The notes beneath the pieces are model-generated. The model was given only the letters and a program-made list of their open reading frames with translations, did not search any database and was not told the origin of the DNA. This document shows positions 1-9,155 of a stretch of 64,000 bases of DNA, piece by piece. The stretch comes from Streptococcus oriscaviae (GTDB taxonomy: Bacteria; Bacillota; Bacilli; Lactobacillales; Streptococcaceae). A program made the position numbers and the translations under genes. Each line of letters begins with the position of its first letter. The stretch's first letter is position 1. The DNA lies in the NCBI RefSeq assembly GCF_018137985.1, contig NZ_CP073084.1:1736001-1800000 (forward strand), written 5' to 3'.

Positions 1-1600
1 CGGCGTTGTTATAGCTGGTAATGGGCATGATGCCTACAAAAAATGGGGTATCGTAAGGCTGGATGACTTTGGCCAATTGCTCAAATTTGCTGGCATCAAA
101 GATAGGCTGGGTTATGAAATAGTCGGCACCTGCTGCGATTTTCTTTTCAATCAAGCGCGTGGTTCGGTCTATATTTTTAACATTAGGATTGTAAGCAGCA
201 GCAACGGTAAAATCAGTTTGCTGACGTAGGCTTGCACCACTATAAGATTGACCTTGATTGAGTTGTTTAATCAAGGTTAATAGTTTAAAAGAATTGACAT
301 CATAAACACTCGTAGCTCCAGGGAAATCACCGATAGTTGACGGGTCTCCAGTAATAGCCAAGATATTATGAAAACCTAGTAAATCTAGTCCCATAAGTCG
401 AGATTGTAAACCGATAAGATTGTGGTCTCGTCCTGTCAAATGTAGCAGTAGCGGTGTTTGAATGCTATCTTTCAGATAACTGGCAATACTGAGGTTGCAA
501 ATTCTAGTATTTGCCAAGGAATTGTCAGCTAAGGTAATAGCACCAATGTCTTTTTTATCAAGTGCTTGGATGGCTTCCTGAAATTTAGCGATGTCTAGTG
601 TCTTTGGCGGGTCTAATTCAGTGATGATAGTGACCTCTTTTTTAACCTTATCAACAAGGGTTTCCTCTTGCCTAACTCTCTTGATGAGGTCTTCCTCGGT
701 GACAGTAGGGGTGATGAGCTTACGCGCAATAGGTTTTAGATTCTTAACCGCTTTTTTAACTTCATGGATATGCTCAGGTGTTGTTCCGCAACAGCCACCG
801 ATAACTCGCACGCCCTCGGCGACCAGAAGTTCCGCAGATTTTCCAAAATAACTAGCGTTTGAGCTGAATTGGTATTGCTGGGTTTCAGCGTCAATGGCAA
901 GGAGACTGGCATTAGGATAGACTGCCAGATAGGACTGGGCAAATAGTGGCACCTGCTTGAGGGACTGTATCATGTGATAAGGTCCAAAGTGACAGTTGAG
1001 TCCTACAATATCGGCACCTTTCATAACCAGTTGGCTCATGAGCTCGACAAGGGGACGACCGTTTTCAGTAATACCAGGCTCGTGCAGAGCGATATTCGTC
1101 AAGATAGGCAAGTTAGTTAGAGGTCGTACCATATCAAGAACAGCCAGTAATTCCTCACTATCGTAGTAGGTTTCAAACAAGAGTCCGTCTAGTTTTTCTG
1201 TAGAGAGGAGGGCTTGAACTTGTTCTTTGGTTTCCTCTAGTATCTGCTCGAGGTCTAGTGGACATCTCTTACGCCCTCTGGAAGCACCGATTGTTCCCAA
1301 GACAAAGACCTTATCTCCAGCTGCTTGGCGTGCTAAGTCAACTGCTTTCTGGTTAATAGTGACAATATCATTATCATAACCATATTCTGTCAGTCGGTGG
1401 CGCTGAGCACCGTAGGTGTTGGTCTGGATAATATCAGCGCCTGCCTTGATATAGGCTTCATGAATAGCTAGGATTTGCTCAGGGTGGGTGAGGTTGTAGG
1501 CTTCGTGGCAGGTGTCTAAGCCATAGGAGTAGAGCAGTGTTCCCATGGCACCGTCAGCTACTAAAACCTTATTTTTTAATTTTTCTAGTAAGTCTGACAT
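1..1600 (-). CDS. yitJ: Bifunctional homocysteine S-methyltransferase / methylenetetrahydrofolate reductase (3' part outside window)
   Basis: The minus-strand frame is open from an ATG at 1600 to the window edge (at least 533 codons). The N-terminal half is a homocysteine methyltransferase domain: it starts MSDLLEKLKNKVLVADGAMG and carries the zinc-binding GGCC motif (VIGGCCGTT, near 795). The second half reads as a MetF-type reductase (HLTGRDHN, AITGDPS, then FITQPIFD near the edge). Such fusions transfer a methyl group to homocysteine and reduce methylene-THF in the cytoplasm, so this gene can supply methyl-THF to the adjacent MetE. Only 13 nt separate it from the metE stop, so one metE-led operon is likely; its own ribosome site is weak. 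The family is usually a little over 600 residues, so roughly 80 C-terminal residues are missing only because the window ends. Confidence 0.93.
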   Translation of the reverse strand, partial: MSDLLEKLKNKVLVADGAMGTLLYSYGLDTCHEAYNLTHPEQILAIHEAYIKAGADIIQTNTYGAQRHRLTEYGYDNDIVTINQKAVDLARQAAGDKVFVLGTIGASRGRKRCPLDLEQILEETKEQVQALLSTEKLDGLLFETYYDSEELLAVLDMVRPLTNLPILTNIALHEPGITENGRPLVELMSQLVMKGADIVGLNCHFGPYHMIQSLKQVPLFAQSYLAVYPNASLLAIDAETQQYQFSSNASYFGKSAELLVAEGVRVIGGCCGTTPEHIHEVKKAVKNLKPIARKLITPTVTEEDLIKRVRQEETLVDKVKKEVTIITELDPPKTLDIAKFQEAIQALDKKDIGAITLADNSLANTRICNLSIASYLKDSIQTPLLLHLTGRDHNLIGLQSRLMGLDLLGFHNILAITGDPSTIGDFPGATSVYDVNSFKLLTLIKQLNQGQSYSGASLRQQTDFTVAAAYNPNVKNIDRTTRLIEKKIAAGADYFITQPIFDASKFEQLAKVIQPYDTPFFVGIMPITSYNNA

Positions 1601-1613
1601 GGTTCACCACTTT

Positions 1614-3836
1614 CTAGCCTAGTTTGGCACGGACTTCTTTTGTTGCTGCGACTAGGTGTTCAAGAGCAGCAACTGTTTCAGGTTCTTTACGGGTTTTTAG
1701 GCCACAGTCTGGGTTGACCCAGAATTGTTTGGCAGATAGATGTTGGAGTGGTCGTAGGATATTGGTCGTGATTTCTTGAGTGGTTGGGACACGAGGTGAG
1801 TGGATGTCATAAACGCCCAGACCAATTCCTAGAGGATAGTTGTTAGTCTCAAAGCTTTGGATAATATCACCGTGACTGCGACTGGTCTCAATAGAGATAA
1901 CGTCAGCGTCCAATTGTCGAATGGTGTCGATGATTTCGTCAAATTTAGAATAGCACATGTGGGTGTGGATTTGGGTCTCGTCCTTGACAGATGACGTTGC
2001 CAATCTAAAGGAAACTACGGCATCATCTAAGTAGGCTTGTTGTTTAGCCTTGCGTAGAGGGAGTCCTTCACGTAGGGCAGCTTCATCCACCTGAATAATA
2101 CCAATACCAGCCTCTTCTAGCAACTTAATCTCATCCTTAATAGCTAGACCGATTTGGTTAAAGAGGTCGCCACGGCTAATATCTGTCCGCTCGAAAGACC
2201 AGTTGACAATAGTGATTGGTCCAGTCAACATCCCTTTAACAGGGCGATTGGTTAGGCTTTGGGCATAGACTGTTTCTTTGACAGTGAGTGGCTGGATATG
2301 TTTGACATCACCAAAGATAATCGGTGGTTTAACTGCACGAGAACCGTAAGACTGAACCCAGCCTAGTTGTGTTGTGGTAAATCCAGCTAGTTTTTGTCCG
2401 AAAAATTCAACCATATCAACACGTTCAAATTCGCCATGGACTAGGACATCGATGTCGAGGTCTTCTTGGATTTTAATCCAGCGTGCAATTTCAGCTTGAA
2501 TAAAGTTTTCGTAGTCTTGGTCTGTAATATCGCCACGTTTCCAAGCCAAGCGTGTGCGGCGAACTTCAGCTGATTGTGGGAATGACCCAATCGTTGTTGT
2601 TGGTAAGGTTGGTAGTTTAAATCTATCATCTTGTATTTTTGCGCGTTTGCTGTAGGCGGTTCGCTCTGTTTTGACGCTGGAAATATCTTCTAGGTTAACA
2701 TTTCGGAAGTCAGCTGCCTGGAGTGCCTCAAAGTCAGCGACATGCTGAGCATAGAGAGGGTGAGATGTACCTTGAGCTAAGATAGTGAGTTCTACTAATT
2801 TCTCATCAGCGAAAGCTAGTCCATTTTTCAAGACAGGATCTAGAGATGTTTCGTTTTGCTTGGTGACAGGAACGTGGAGTAGGCTACAAGAAGGCTGAAG
2901 GATAACTTCTTTAACCTTATCTTGAATATCAGTGATGAGGCTTGAGGTGGCAGTCAAGTCACTTGCCCAAACGTTTCTACCGTCAATCACACCTGCAAAG
3001 ACAACCTTATCTTTGAAGTATCCCTCGTGAATGAGCTTGAGATTGTCCTCTAAGCCGTGAACAAAATCCAAGCCAAAGGCTGCAACGGGAAGCTCTGCAA
3101 GTTCTTTAGAAATCAAGCCCTCAAAATAGGTTTGAAAAATCAGTTTAGCTTCAGGAACTTCCTCAGCAAAATAAGCATAGACACATTTAGCAGCCTCTAA
3201 AAGACTAGCGCCTTCATCAGTGACAAATATAGGTTCATCGACTTGAATGTAGTTAGCACCGGCTTGGGTGAATTCTTTAAAGATTTGTTTGTAGAGTGGA
3301 AGCAGTTTTTTGACCGTTGCCGTAAAATCATCAACACCGCTAGCTAGAGAAACATAAGTCAAGGGACCAACGATAACAGGTTTAGCCTTATCGCCAATAA
3401 TGTCTTTAGCTTCTGAGTAGAGGTCAAGTAGACGATTGTGAGTCAGTTGAGGTTTGACATTGTTAAATTCAGGAACGATATAGTGGTAGTTGGTATTGAA
3501 CCATTTCTTCATGGCAGAAGCTACATGGTCTTTATTGCCACGTGCAATGTCAAAGTAGAGGTCAAGTGTAATGTCGCGGTCTTTAAAACGCTTAGGAATG
3601 ATATTAAACTGGAGAGACAGGTCTAGGATATGGTCGTAGAGAGAAAAGTCTCCGACAGGTATCAAATCAAGACCAGCGTCAGCCTGCTTCTTCAAGAATG
3701 ACAAACGAAGTTCTTTGGTTTTATCTAGCAACTCTTCTTGAGTAATATTGCCAGCCCAATAGCTTTCAATCAAAAATTTCCATTCACGATGTTCTCCCAA
3801 ACGAGGGTAGCCAAGGGTTGAAGTTTTTAGTGTCAT
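1614..3836 (-). CDS. metE: Cobalamin-independent methionine synthase
   Basis: 740 aa, the usual MetE length. It transfers the methyl group from 5-methyltetrahydropteroyl-triglutamate to homocysteine in the last step of methionine synthesis. Start [20 protein letters not shown] is typical, and the C-terminal catalytic barrel holds the zinc ligands in [10 protein letters not shown] and NPDCGLKTR, plus [14 protein letters not shown] and [15 protein letters not shown]. The ATG at 3836 follows an AGGAGG site at 3841-3847 (minus strand). It is first in an apparent operon with the downstream MTHFR fusion. Two palindromes upstream resemble streptococcal MET-boxes, so activation by a MtaR/MetR-type LysR regulator is likely. 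Confidence 0.97.
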   Translation of the reverse strand: MTLKTSTLGYPRLGEHREWKFLIESYWAGNITQEELLDKTKELRLSFLKKQADAGLDLIPVGDFSLYDHILDLSLQFNIIPKRFKDRDITLDLYFDIARGNKDHVASAMKKWFNTNYHYIVPEFNNVKPQLTHNRLLDLYSEAKDIIGDKAKPVIVGPLTYVSLASGVDDFTATVKKLLPLYKQIFKEFTQAGANYIQVDEPIFVTDEGASLLEAAKCVYAYFAEEVPEAKLIFQTYFEGLISKELAELPVAAFGLDFVHGLEDNLKLIHEGYFKDKVVFAGVIDGRNVWASDLTATSSLITDIQDKVKEVILQPSCSLLHVPVTKQNETSLDPVLKNGLAFADEKLVELTILAQGTSHPLYAQHVADFEALQAADFRNVNLEDISSVKTERTAYSKRAKIQDDRFKLPTLPTTTIGSFPQSAEVRRTRLAWKRGDITDQDYENFIQAEIARWIKIQEDLDIDVLVHGEFERVDMVEFFGQKLAGFTTTQLGWVQSYGSRAVKPPIIFGDVKHIQPLTVKETVYAQSLTNRPVKGMLTGPITIVNWSFERTDISRGDLFNQIGLAIKDEIKLLEEAGIGIIQVDEAALREGLPLRKAKQQAYLDDAVVSFRLATSSVKDETQIHTHMCYSKFDEIIDTIRQLDADVISIETSRSHGDIIQSFETNNYPLGIGLGVYDIHSPRVPTTQEITTNILRPLQHLSAKQFWVNPDCGLKTRKEPETVAALEHLVAATKEVRAKLG

Positions 3837-3897
3837 AGTTACCTCCTATATGGTATGTGCTCGTGAGCTATACCTGTTTTATTATTTTACACTTGTT

Positions 3898-4007
3898 ATT
3901 TTAAGTTATAGTTGCTGTTATTTCAACAGTTTCAGTCATTTCTGTTTTTAAGGTGTAGATATAGTTTTAAACTATGTGCTTTGGAGTTGTTATAACTTTT
4001 AACTATA
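3898..4007 (-). promoter_or_regulatory. metE promoter with two MET-box-like palindromes
   Basis: On the minus strand a -35 TTGAAA (3921-3926) and -10 TAAAAT (3898-3903) are 17 nt apart. Farther upstream lie two 17-bp palindromes, 3960-3976 (TATAGTTTTAAACTATG) and 3991-4007 (TATAACTTTTAACTATA as read on +). They fit the streptococcal MET-box TATAGTTTSAAACTATA bound by the LysR regulator MtaR/MetR. Position upstream of -35 fits activation. The IS982 copy ends 33 bp beyond the outer box and so does not interrupt it. Binding is inferred. Confidence 0.7.
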
Positions 4008-4039
4008 TCTGTAGGGTTCGTTAATTTCAAGTTACAATT

Positions 4040-5029
4040 ACCCGTGGTGCTAGTTGATTTGACACTACCATAAAAAGCCCAAAAGGACTATACTGTAAGT
4101 GCCTAAACAAACAGGAGGTTAGTCCAAATGAGCCGCTTACAGTATACCGCTAAATCTCATCACTTACAATGGAATATGCAACAATTGTCAAACATTTGTT
4201 CCCAATTTTACAATGATTATTGTCCTGAAGCCTTAAAACACCGCCGTAACCTTAAATTAGCCAAAGTTTCCGATCAAGCCATTCTAACGTTGCTATTATT
4301 GCAAGCTGAGTTAGGTATCCAGTCTCAACGACACTTTTATAGAATCTGTCGGCTATTCACCTGTGGTAACTTACTAGAAAGAAGTCGCTTTAATCGGCGA
4401 GCAAGACACTTAATTTGGTTAGTTCAAGTCATTCGTCAAGCTATGAATAATGACATATCTCCTGATACTATCCTTATTATGGATAGCTTTCCACTGGTAC
4501 TTTGTCAACCTGTCCGTAACCATAGAGTCTCTATTTTCAATACAGTAGCAGATATTGGCTATAATGCGTCTAAGAACATGTGGTTTTATGGTTCCCAAAT
4601 TGTCAAATTAAGTTGGACAGAAAAAGCCATCTATGTTAGTAACATTGTCAGGTTATATTCTGAACTATGTTATCACACCAGCCTCTGTTCATGATATCAG
4701 AGCAGTTGAGGAGCTATTAGAGAATTGTCGACAGTCCTTTATTTTAGCAGACTTGGGTTACTTAAGTCTGCAACTTAAAACTGACCTAGAAAACAAGGGC
4801 TATCATCTGTGGACACCTTTACGTCAAAATATGGTTGGAGCTAAGCAACATAACAATTGGGAACTGCTTGCTATGAGACGAACAATTGAAACACGATTTT
4901 CAGAGCTTTGTACTCTTTTTGATATAGAGCATACTTTGGCTAGAGGGATGACAGGGTTACAATTGAGAATTGAGCAAATCATACTTGCTTACAACTTGAG
5001 ATATTTTGAAATCAACTAGCACCACGGGT
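4040..5029 (+). mobile_element. IS982-family insertion sequence, 990 bp, with 21-bp perfect terminal inverted repeats
   Basis: The ends are exact inverted repeats: ACCCGTGGTGCTAGTTGATT at 4040-4059 (one more T at 4060) and its complement at 5009-5029. Length and a single transposase gene fit IS982. Flanks ACAATT (left) and ATAATT (right) agree in 5 of 6 positions, so a target duplication is at best degraded. The right end abuts a gene fragment that has lost its start, so insertion or later deletion removed that gene's 5' end. The transposase is frameshifted, so the copy is probably not self-mobile. Confidence 0.9.
4128..5019 (+). pseudogene. IS982-family transposase, interrupted by a frameshift
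   Basis: Two overlapping frames together cover one DDE transposase. Frame 1 (4128-4694) begins MSRLQYTAKSHHLQWNMQQL and contains the first catalytic Asp in ILIMDSFPLVLC and the IGYNASKNMWFYG segment. Frame 2 (to 5019) continues in the shifted frame from about 4621 with LVTLSGYILNYVITPASVHD, ILADLGYLSLQL and a C-terminal RRTIETRFSELC segment. The switch lies at GAAAAAG (4620-4626), where a one-base change would restore a single protein of about 297 aa. IS982 transposases are normally one frame, so I read this as a mutation. Ribosomal slippage on the A-run is possible but less likely. The ATG has an AGGAGG site 13 nt upstream. Confidence 0.88.
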
Positions 5030-6063
5030 ATAATTATTTTTCTGAATTTGGTCTATTGCAGGAAGATAGGTATATATTAAAACCAAATCTAGGAGGAAAA
5101 ATTAAATGGAAAGAGACTATCTTAAAAGGAGAATTTTATATTGAAAGAGGAAAGATAGTTCTATATCCTTTCTATTATGAGAAAAAATATAACTTTTCCG
5201 TCTTTTTGACAGAAGCGATGATATTTGCTATTGATTATACTTTAATGAAATTTAAGGATTTTATTGGCCTTCCTGAAACCGGTAGAGAGTTTCCAGAGTT
5301 TGATTTCTTAGGTAACAAGGATTATGTAATTGATATACTTCAGTCGTATAGGGAGAAGGAATTCAAGGATTATAAGATTGATTTATTAGATGCTCTTATT
5401 GAATTCTTTATGTCAGTCAAGGTAGGAGGAAACTATTATTTAAAGCATTATTCTTTTAAAAGTATTTGGGAGAATATGATTTTAGAATTTTTGAATGGAA
5501 ATTTTGATTCTTTTACTGACGGAGAACTTAAGTTAAAATCAAACGTATACAAGGCAAAGTTTGAAAAACCAACTTTTTATCCCAACTCATTAAATGATAG
5601 TCACTATTTTCAACCTGATTATTACTTCATTGATGATGCCAAAAATCAAATTATTTTCGATGCAAAATACTATTCAAATATTCATGGCATGAACTACAAG
5701 CAAATTTGTTACAATATGTTCTTAGAAGGATATTTAGGAAGGGAGTATCCTGATAATACAAAAACAAATATTCCATATCCACAATCTTTATTATCTATAA
5801 TGAACGGATCTCCGACTGATGATGAAAGTTATTATGGTATTATCGAAAATGAGCGGAATATAAATAATATTGTACCAAAATATAAAAGTGTTTTTTCAGC
5901 TCTTATCTTACCGTGTGAAAGACGAAAGAGAAAACAACATTTTCAATTATCAAGTATCTATGGTAAAAATAATCCTAATTTATTTATTTCTGAAGAATAT
6001 TTCAATATTAAAGAGGTAATGCAATATTATGTGGATAAGAGGTTTGTAATTACTGAAGATTAG
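5030..6063 (+). pseudogene. 5'-truncated PD-(D/E)XK nuclease-like gene (McrC/LlaJI-like restriction component, tentative)
   Basis: The frame is open from the IS boundary to a TAG at 6061-6063, with no ATG and no ribosome site after the IS; the earliest start-like codon is a TTG at 5056. About 335 residues remain. The centre has QPDYYFIDD, then IIFDAKYY about ten residues later, matching the PD...(D/E)XK nuclease core (residues 187-205 from the TTG). Lysine- and tyrosine-rich character and overall layout recall the nuclease subunit of McrBC- or LlaJI-type restriction systems. That family call is only a motif-level guess. No partner GTPase or methylase lies nearby, and AT content is higher than in the flanking genes. 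The IS removed the N-terminus, so the product is probably not made. Confidence 0.55.
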
Positions 6064-6180
6064 TTTTCTTTCAATAAAAATCAAATTTTAATTAAGCTTG
6101 AAATAAATTAAACATGTTTCAATTTGTTTATTTAATTAATAAACTATGACTAATTAAACGTACTTTATCAGCAAACTTAT
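6064..6180. other. AT-rich spacer between the nuclease remnant and the HExxH gene
   Basis: 117 bp of very AT-rich DNA with runs such as TTTAATTAATAAA. No reading frame with a ribosome site and no clear terminator was found. It probably carries the promoter of the downstream gene, but several AT-rich hexamers would do and I cannot choose. Confidence 0.4.
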
Positions 6181-6231
6181 AAATCAATATCTTGTGTCGG
6201 AATTCATATCGATGACACAAGATATTGATTT
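6181..6231 (+). promoter_or_regulatory. 18-bp perfect stem with 15-nt loop enclosing the start codon of the HExxH gene
   Basis: Bases 6181-6198 are the exact reverse complement of 6214-6231; the loop is 6199-6213. The ATG at 6212 straddles loop and right arm, and a possible GTG start at 6194 is inside the left arm. In mRNA this would hide the initiation region. As DNA it could be a dyad operator. The right arm also encodes residues 1-7 (MTQDIDF). A perfect 18-bp stem at a start codon is unlikely to be chance, but its role is inferred. Confidence 0.75.
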
Positions 6232-8176
6232 TTTTCGTTTATCTGATATAATATCACTGAGAAAAGATAGAGAACAATATTTAAAAATTAACTATAGAAA
6301 GATAAGTGGTGAGCCATTGGACTTTAAATACTATTTAAATAATAACCCTCGAGTTACTGGTTTCATTAATGGTTGGATTCGTGAATACCTTGACGCACTC
6401 CATGATGTTCCGTTTTTCATTAATGATATTGAAATTTCAATTTACCAAGTCAAGTTTTGTACTATCTATTGGACTGACCGTGAGAATTTTGTATCTGAAT
6501 GCAGTACGGTAGTTAAGTATAAGGCTTTGAGTGAAGGGTTGACCTATACAACACGATTTTCATTTTGGTTAGACGGTTACTTTATGGTAGACGACTTACA
6601 GGTTATGAACTTTAGAACATCAGCACCAGAAGGACTTGAAAACCACTTTACCCAGCGACTTGATTTAATTCCCTATATGAATTGTGGAGAGTACGATCTT
6701 GCTGCGAGTCATATTTTATCCAAGTACTATCCTGAATTTTCAATGACTATTGACAATGTTGGTACAATTGATGTAATGGTACTGGCACAACGAATGGGCT
6801 TGAATGTGGTGTTTTTGAATGTATCGGAAGTAAATGAGCAACAGCGCGCCATGGTCAAATTTGATAGTGAACCTGTCAAAGCTTTTGATCCAGAAACAGG
6901 GGAAATCTTCGAGTATTCCCCAAATATGGGGGACTTAATAGTCGATGCCAAATTGCTTGACCCTAACCGAGTTGGAGAGTTGAATAATTCTATTTTGCAT
7001 GAATGTGTACACTGGGAGTATCACTGGCAACATTTCGCTTTCAAACGAATGCTCACTAACCATTACGGAAGTCCAAAGCTAATACCTCTCAATCTTGTTA
7101 ACGATAATCCTGAGTACTCCATGGAATGTCAAGCTAAGGGAATTGCACCAAGAATTCTCATGCCGAAAAACTCAGTTGAGAAGATGGTTATTAGTACTAT
7201 GGGAGAGTATAGTTACCTTGGTTTTAGTAACGTGACTGAGTTATCACTTCTAGCCAAAGCCGTTGATAAGGTCGCTATTGCGTATCATGCTTCTAGAAAG
7301 TCCGCCAAGATTCGATTAGAAGAACTCGGTTTCTCAAATAATAGTAGCGCATATGACTATATTGATGGCTCCTATGTTCCTAGTCACATCACTTCGACAA
7401 ATGGAGAAATTTATCTACACCAGACTTTTGCAATTGGTTTTTCGGAACTGATTAATTTAGCTAGTACTAATAAAGAGCTCAGCGAATTGCTGCTCTCTGG
7501 TGAATATGTCTATGCAGACAAATTTGTTTGTGTTAATGATTCGCGCTATGTTGAAGTTGGACCATTCGGACATTTAGTATTAACTGAAGAAGCGCTGAAT
7601 GACGTGAGTAAATGCTGCTTAGCATTTAGTTATGAATACCTAAGCTTTAATTCTGGGTTATCAACTCAGTATGAGTACACACTCTTTAAGTTATCGGATG
7701 CTGATTATGGTCGAATTCTGAATGGTTTTAACCAAAATGCTGAGGTACTAGATGTTAGGGAAGAGGTAGTCGCACTTGATAATTTCAATGTTTATATCCA
7801 GGAAATCATCACTGAGAATGCTGGAATCGTTGATTATTTGTATGATATCCGCCTTTCTTTTGAAGAAGTAGTTAGTAAAATCGTTGACTATCGAGGTTAT
7901 GATAATCAAGAATTTATGGCTCAAACCAATCTTCATCGGAACTTCTTAGGTAAACTTCGTCAATTCAAAGGTACCTCATATGAGGAAATGACACTCTTGA
8001 AACTTTTTGTAGGGTTGAAAATTCCAACAATCTATCTTGAAAAATTTTTTGCTATTGCTGGCAGAACCATTAACCCAACTGACCAAAAAATGCAGTATAT
8101 CACTCAACTTTTATCTGTATACCACGGAATCGATATTGATAAGTTTGAGAAACTCGTAAAACAGATTCCAGCATAG
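6212..8176 (+). CDS. Large HExxH metalloprotease (ImmA/IrrE-like) with C-terminal HTH-like domain
   Basis: 654 aa from the ATG at 6212, or 660 aa from a GTG at 6194; neither has a strong ribosome site. Around residues 258-275 it reads NNSILHECVHWEYHWQHF, an HExxH zinc-protease motif (HECVH) as in M78 ImmA/IrrE proteases. The preceding segment (DLIVDAKLLDPNRVGELNNS) also fits that family. The last 90 residues (LHRNFLGKLRQFKGTSYEEM onward) resemble the XRE-like tail of Firmicutes proteins that combine ImmA-type proteases with a helix-turn-helix. ImmA proteins cleave phage or ICE repressors, so this could be a combined sensor/protease controlling the neighbouring prophage. It is several times larger than ImmA (about 127-170 aa), and the N-terminal 190 residues are unfamiliar. 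Whether it belongs to the prophage or to an older island is unclear. Confidence 0.7.
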   Translation: MTQDIDFFRLSDIISLRKDREQYLKINYRKISGEPLDFKYYLNNNPRVTGFINGWIREYLDALHDVPFFINDIEISIYQVKFCTIYWTDRENFVSECSTVVKYKALSEGLTYTTRFSFWLDGYFMVDDLQVMNFRTSAPEGLENHFTQRLDLIPYMNCGEYDLAASHILSKYYPEFSMTIDNVGTIDVMVLAQRMGLNVVFLNVSEVNEQQRAMVKFDSEPVKAFDPETGEIFEYSPNMGDLIVDAKLLDPNRVGELNNSILHECVHWEYHWQHFAFKRMLTNHYGSPKLIPLNLVNDNPEYSMECQAKGIAPRILMPKNSVEKMVISTMGEYSYLGFSNVTELSLLAKAVDKVAIAYHASRKSAKIRLEELGFSNNSSAYDYIDGSYVPSHITSTNGEIYLHQTFAIGFSELINLASTNKELSELLLSGEYVYADKFVCVNDSRYVEVGPFGHLVLTEEALNDVSKCCLAFSYEYLSFNSGLSTQYEYTLFKLSDADYGRILNGFNQNAEVLDVREEVVALDNFNVYIQEIITENAGIVDYLYDIRLSFEEVVSKIVDYRGYDNQEFMAQTNLHRNFLGKLRQFKGTSYEEMTLLKLFVGLKIPTIYLEKFFAIAGRTINPTDQKMQYITQLLSVYHGIDIDKFEKLVKQIPA

Positions 8177-8187
8177 AAAAATAAATT

Positions 8188-8303
8188 TGCACCTAGGCTA
8201 GGTGCATTGGCAGAGCAGAAATGCTCTTTTTTTGTACTCAATTTTTGAAAATCGTTGATATTACTGCAAACCCTGTGCACCTAGGCTGGTACACAGGGTT
8301 TTT
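8188..8303 (+). terminator. Tandem terminator hairpins sharing a GCACCTAGGCT repeat
   Basis: Three hairpins follow the HExxH gene. TGCACCTAGGCTAGGTGCA (8188-8206) is a perfect palindrome. AGAGCA-GAAA-TGCTCT (8212-8227) is followed by a T-run. A hairpin with arms AAACCCTGTG and CACAGGGTTT (8268-8301) ends in TTTTT. The first and third share GTGCACCTAGGCT, so one probably arose by duplication. They isolate the gene from what follows. Confidence 0.75.
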
Positions 8304-8547
8304 CGTTTTAAAGTACACTAGAGTTACTAAAAAAGAGTAAGAACTCTTTATAAATTTCTACTAGTAGTTCTGTCACTGATCATGACCATTAACCATAAGA
8401 ACCAGCTAGTAGGAAATGTCAACGTGTATGGTTAGTTGACCAATTATGTATAACCGCAAAGGAAAAGCATATGAGGTCACTATTTAAATTTAATAATGCA
8501 TTGTCATCCCCTTTTTCTTTGCAAGCCAAAGTCAAAGGAGTCAAACA
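8304..8547 (+). promoter_or_regulatory. Control region upstream of the sigma-like gene
   Basis: 244 bp without a gene. It holds the perfect palindrome CTACTAGTAG (8358-8367) and GCTAGTAGG (8405-8413), both related to the CCTAGTAGG element found before the recombinase module (44476-44484). A TTGACC at about 8439 lies near TATAA-like bases, but spacing is poor. AAAGGAG at 8535-8541 is the ribosome site of the gene at 8548. Probably promoter plus operators of that gene. Confidence 0.45.
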
Positions 8548-9117
8548 ATGCCAATTAATGTCAACTTTTTCAACTACTGTCAAGCTCAATCTTCATCAAC
8601 TGGTGTAGAACCACTAGAGTGTGAGGTTCTAGCCCCAATGTTTGTGCAGGGCTATTATATGTCGTCAAGTTATTCAGGTCTAATCCGTGGGACATTTCGA
8701 CAATGCCGTATCATGGGTATTCCAATTCTAACAGCTTTTGTACCTGTTGCAGAAGAGGTGTATGAACAAATGGTTAAGTGGTATAATAGCTCAGTCAATG
8801 ATTATCTTAAGGATTTTCGTAAACCTAAGAAGAATACTCTTGAAGTCACATCATGGGAAGCCTTCACAGAAAAACAAGATTTAGCAATTGCTGATGAAGC
8901 GATTGAACTATACCTAGTGATGGATCAATTTGAATTTTTGAAGGATAAGATTGCAGAAACCAACTTCGATGCGCGTGTAATTTTGGACATGCTGTTTGAA
9001 GGTTATGAGAATAAAGAAATCTTTGAAATTCTAGGTGTCAAGAAGTCTGCAGGATATAAGAAAGTCAATAAGACTCAGCAAGAAGGCCTAGACCTTTACA
9101 AAGAACTCAACAAATAA
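8548..9117 (+). CDS. Sigma-70-region-4-like HTH protein
   Basis: 189 aa; start MPINVNFFNYCQAQSSSTGV follows AAAGGAG by 6 nt. The N-terminal half is unfamiliar. The C-terminal 55 residues (ARVILDMLFEGYENKEIFEI and on) have the length and spacing of a sigma region 4 helix-turn-helix (growth helix, turn, LGVKKSAGYKK recognition helix). Such proteins on mobile elements act as alternative sigma factors or transcriptional regulators. It faces the leftward DNA polymerase operon across a shared terminator. With the HExxH protein it is the best candidate for lysogeny control here, because no CI/Cro-type gene is visible. The function is inferred from the HTH only. Confidence 0.6.
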   Translation: MPINVNFFNYCQAQSSSTGVEPLECEVLAPMFVQGYYMSSSYSGLIRGTFRQCRIMGIPILTAFVPVAEEVYEQMVKWYNSSVNDYLKDFRKPKKNTLEVTSWEAFTEKQDLAIADEAIELYLVMDQFEFLKDKIAETNFDARVILDMLFEGYENKEIFEILGVKKSAGYKKVNKTQQEGLDLYKELNK

Positions 9118-9120
9118 AAC

Positions 9121-9153
9121 CAATCGCCATTTCAATTGAGGTGGCGATTTTTT
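9121..9153. terminator. Bidirectional terminator between converging genes
   Basis: AATCGCCA (9122-9129) pairs with TGGCGATT (9142-9149), followed by a T-run on the plus strand, with A-rich sequence on the other side. The loop contains TTTCAATTGAGG. It serves both the sigma-like gene and the DNA polymerase gene. The same TCAATTGA loop recurs in the 27789 hairpin. Confidence 0.8.
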
Positions 9154-9155
9154 GT

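Noticed and set aside
3837..4039. SAM or T-box riboswitch upstream of metE
   Set aside because: No conserved riboswitch core or leader terminator was seen; the palindromes fit LysR-type MET-boxes instead.
4620..4626. Programmed frameshift in the IS982 transposase at GAAAAAG
   Set aside because: IS982 transposases are normally a single frame and the A-run is short; a one-base mutation is simpler.
5056..6063. Intact restriction endonuclease gene
   Set aside because: The frame is open right up to the IS end with no ATG or ribosome site, so the N-terminus is missing.
8188..8298. Left att site formed by the GCACCTAGGCT repeats
   Set aside because: They resemble terminators, and no equivalent sequence was found at the right junction; TTGCAC alone is too short to count.
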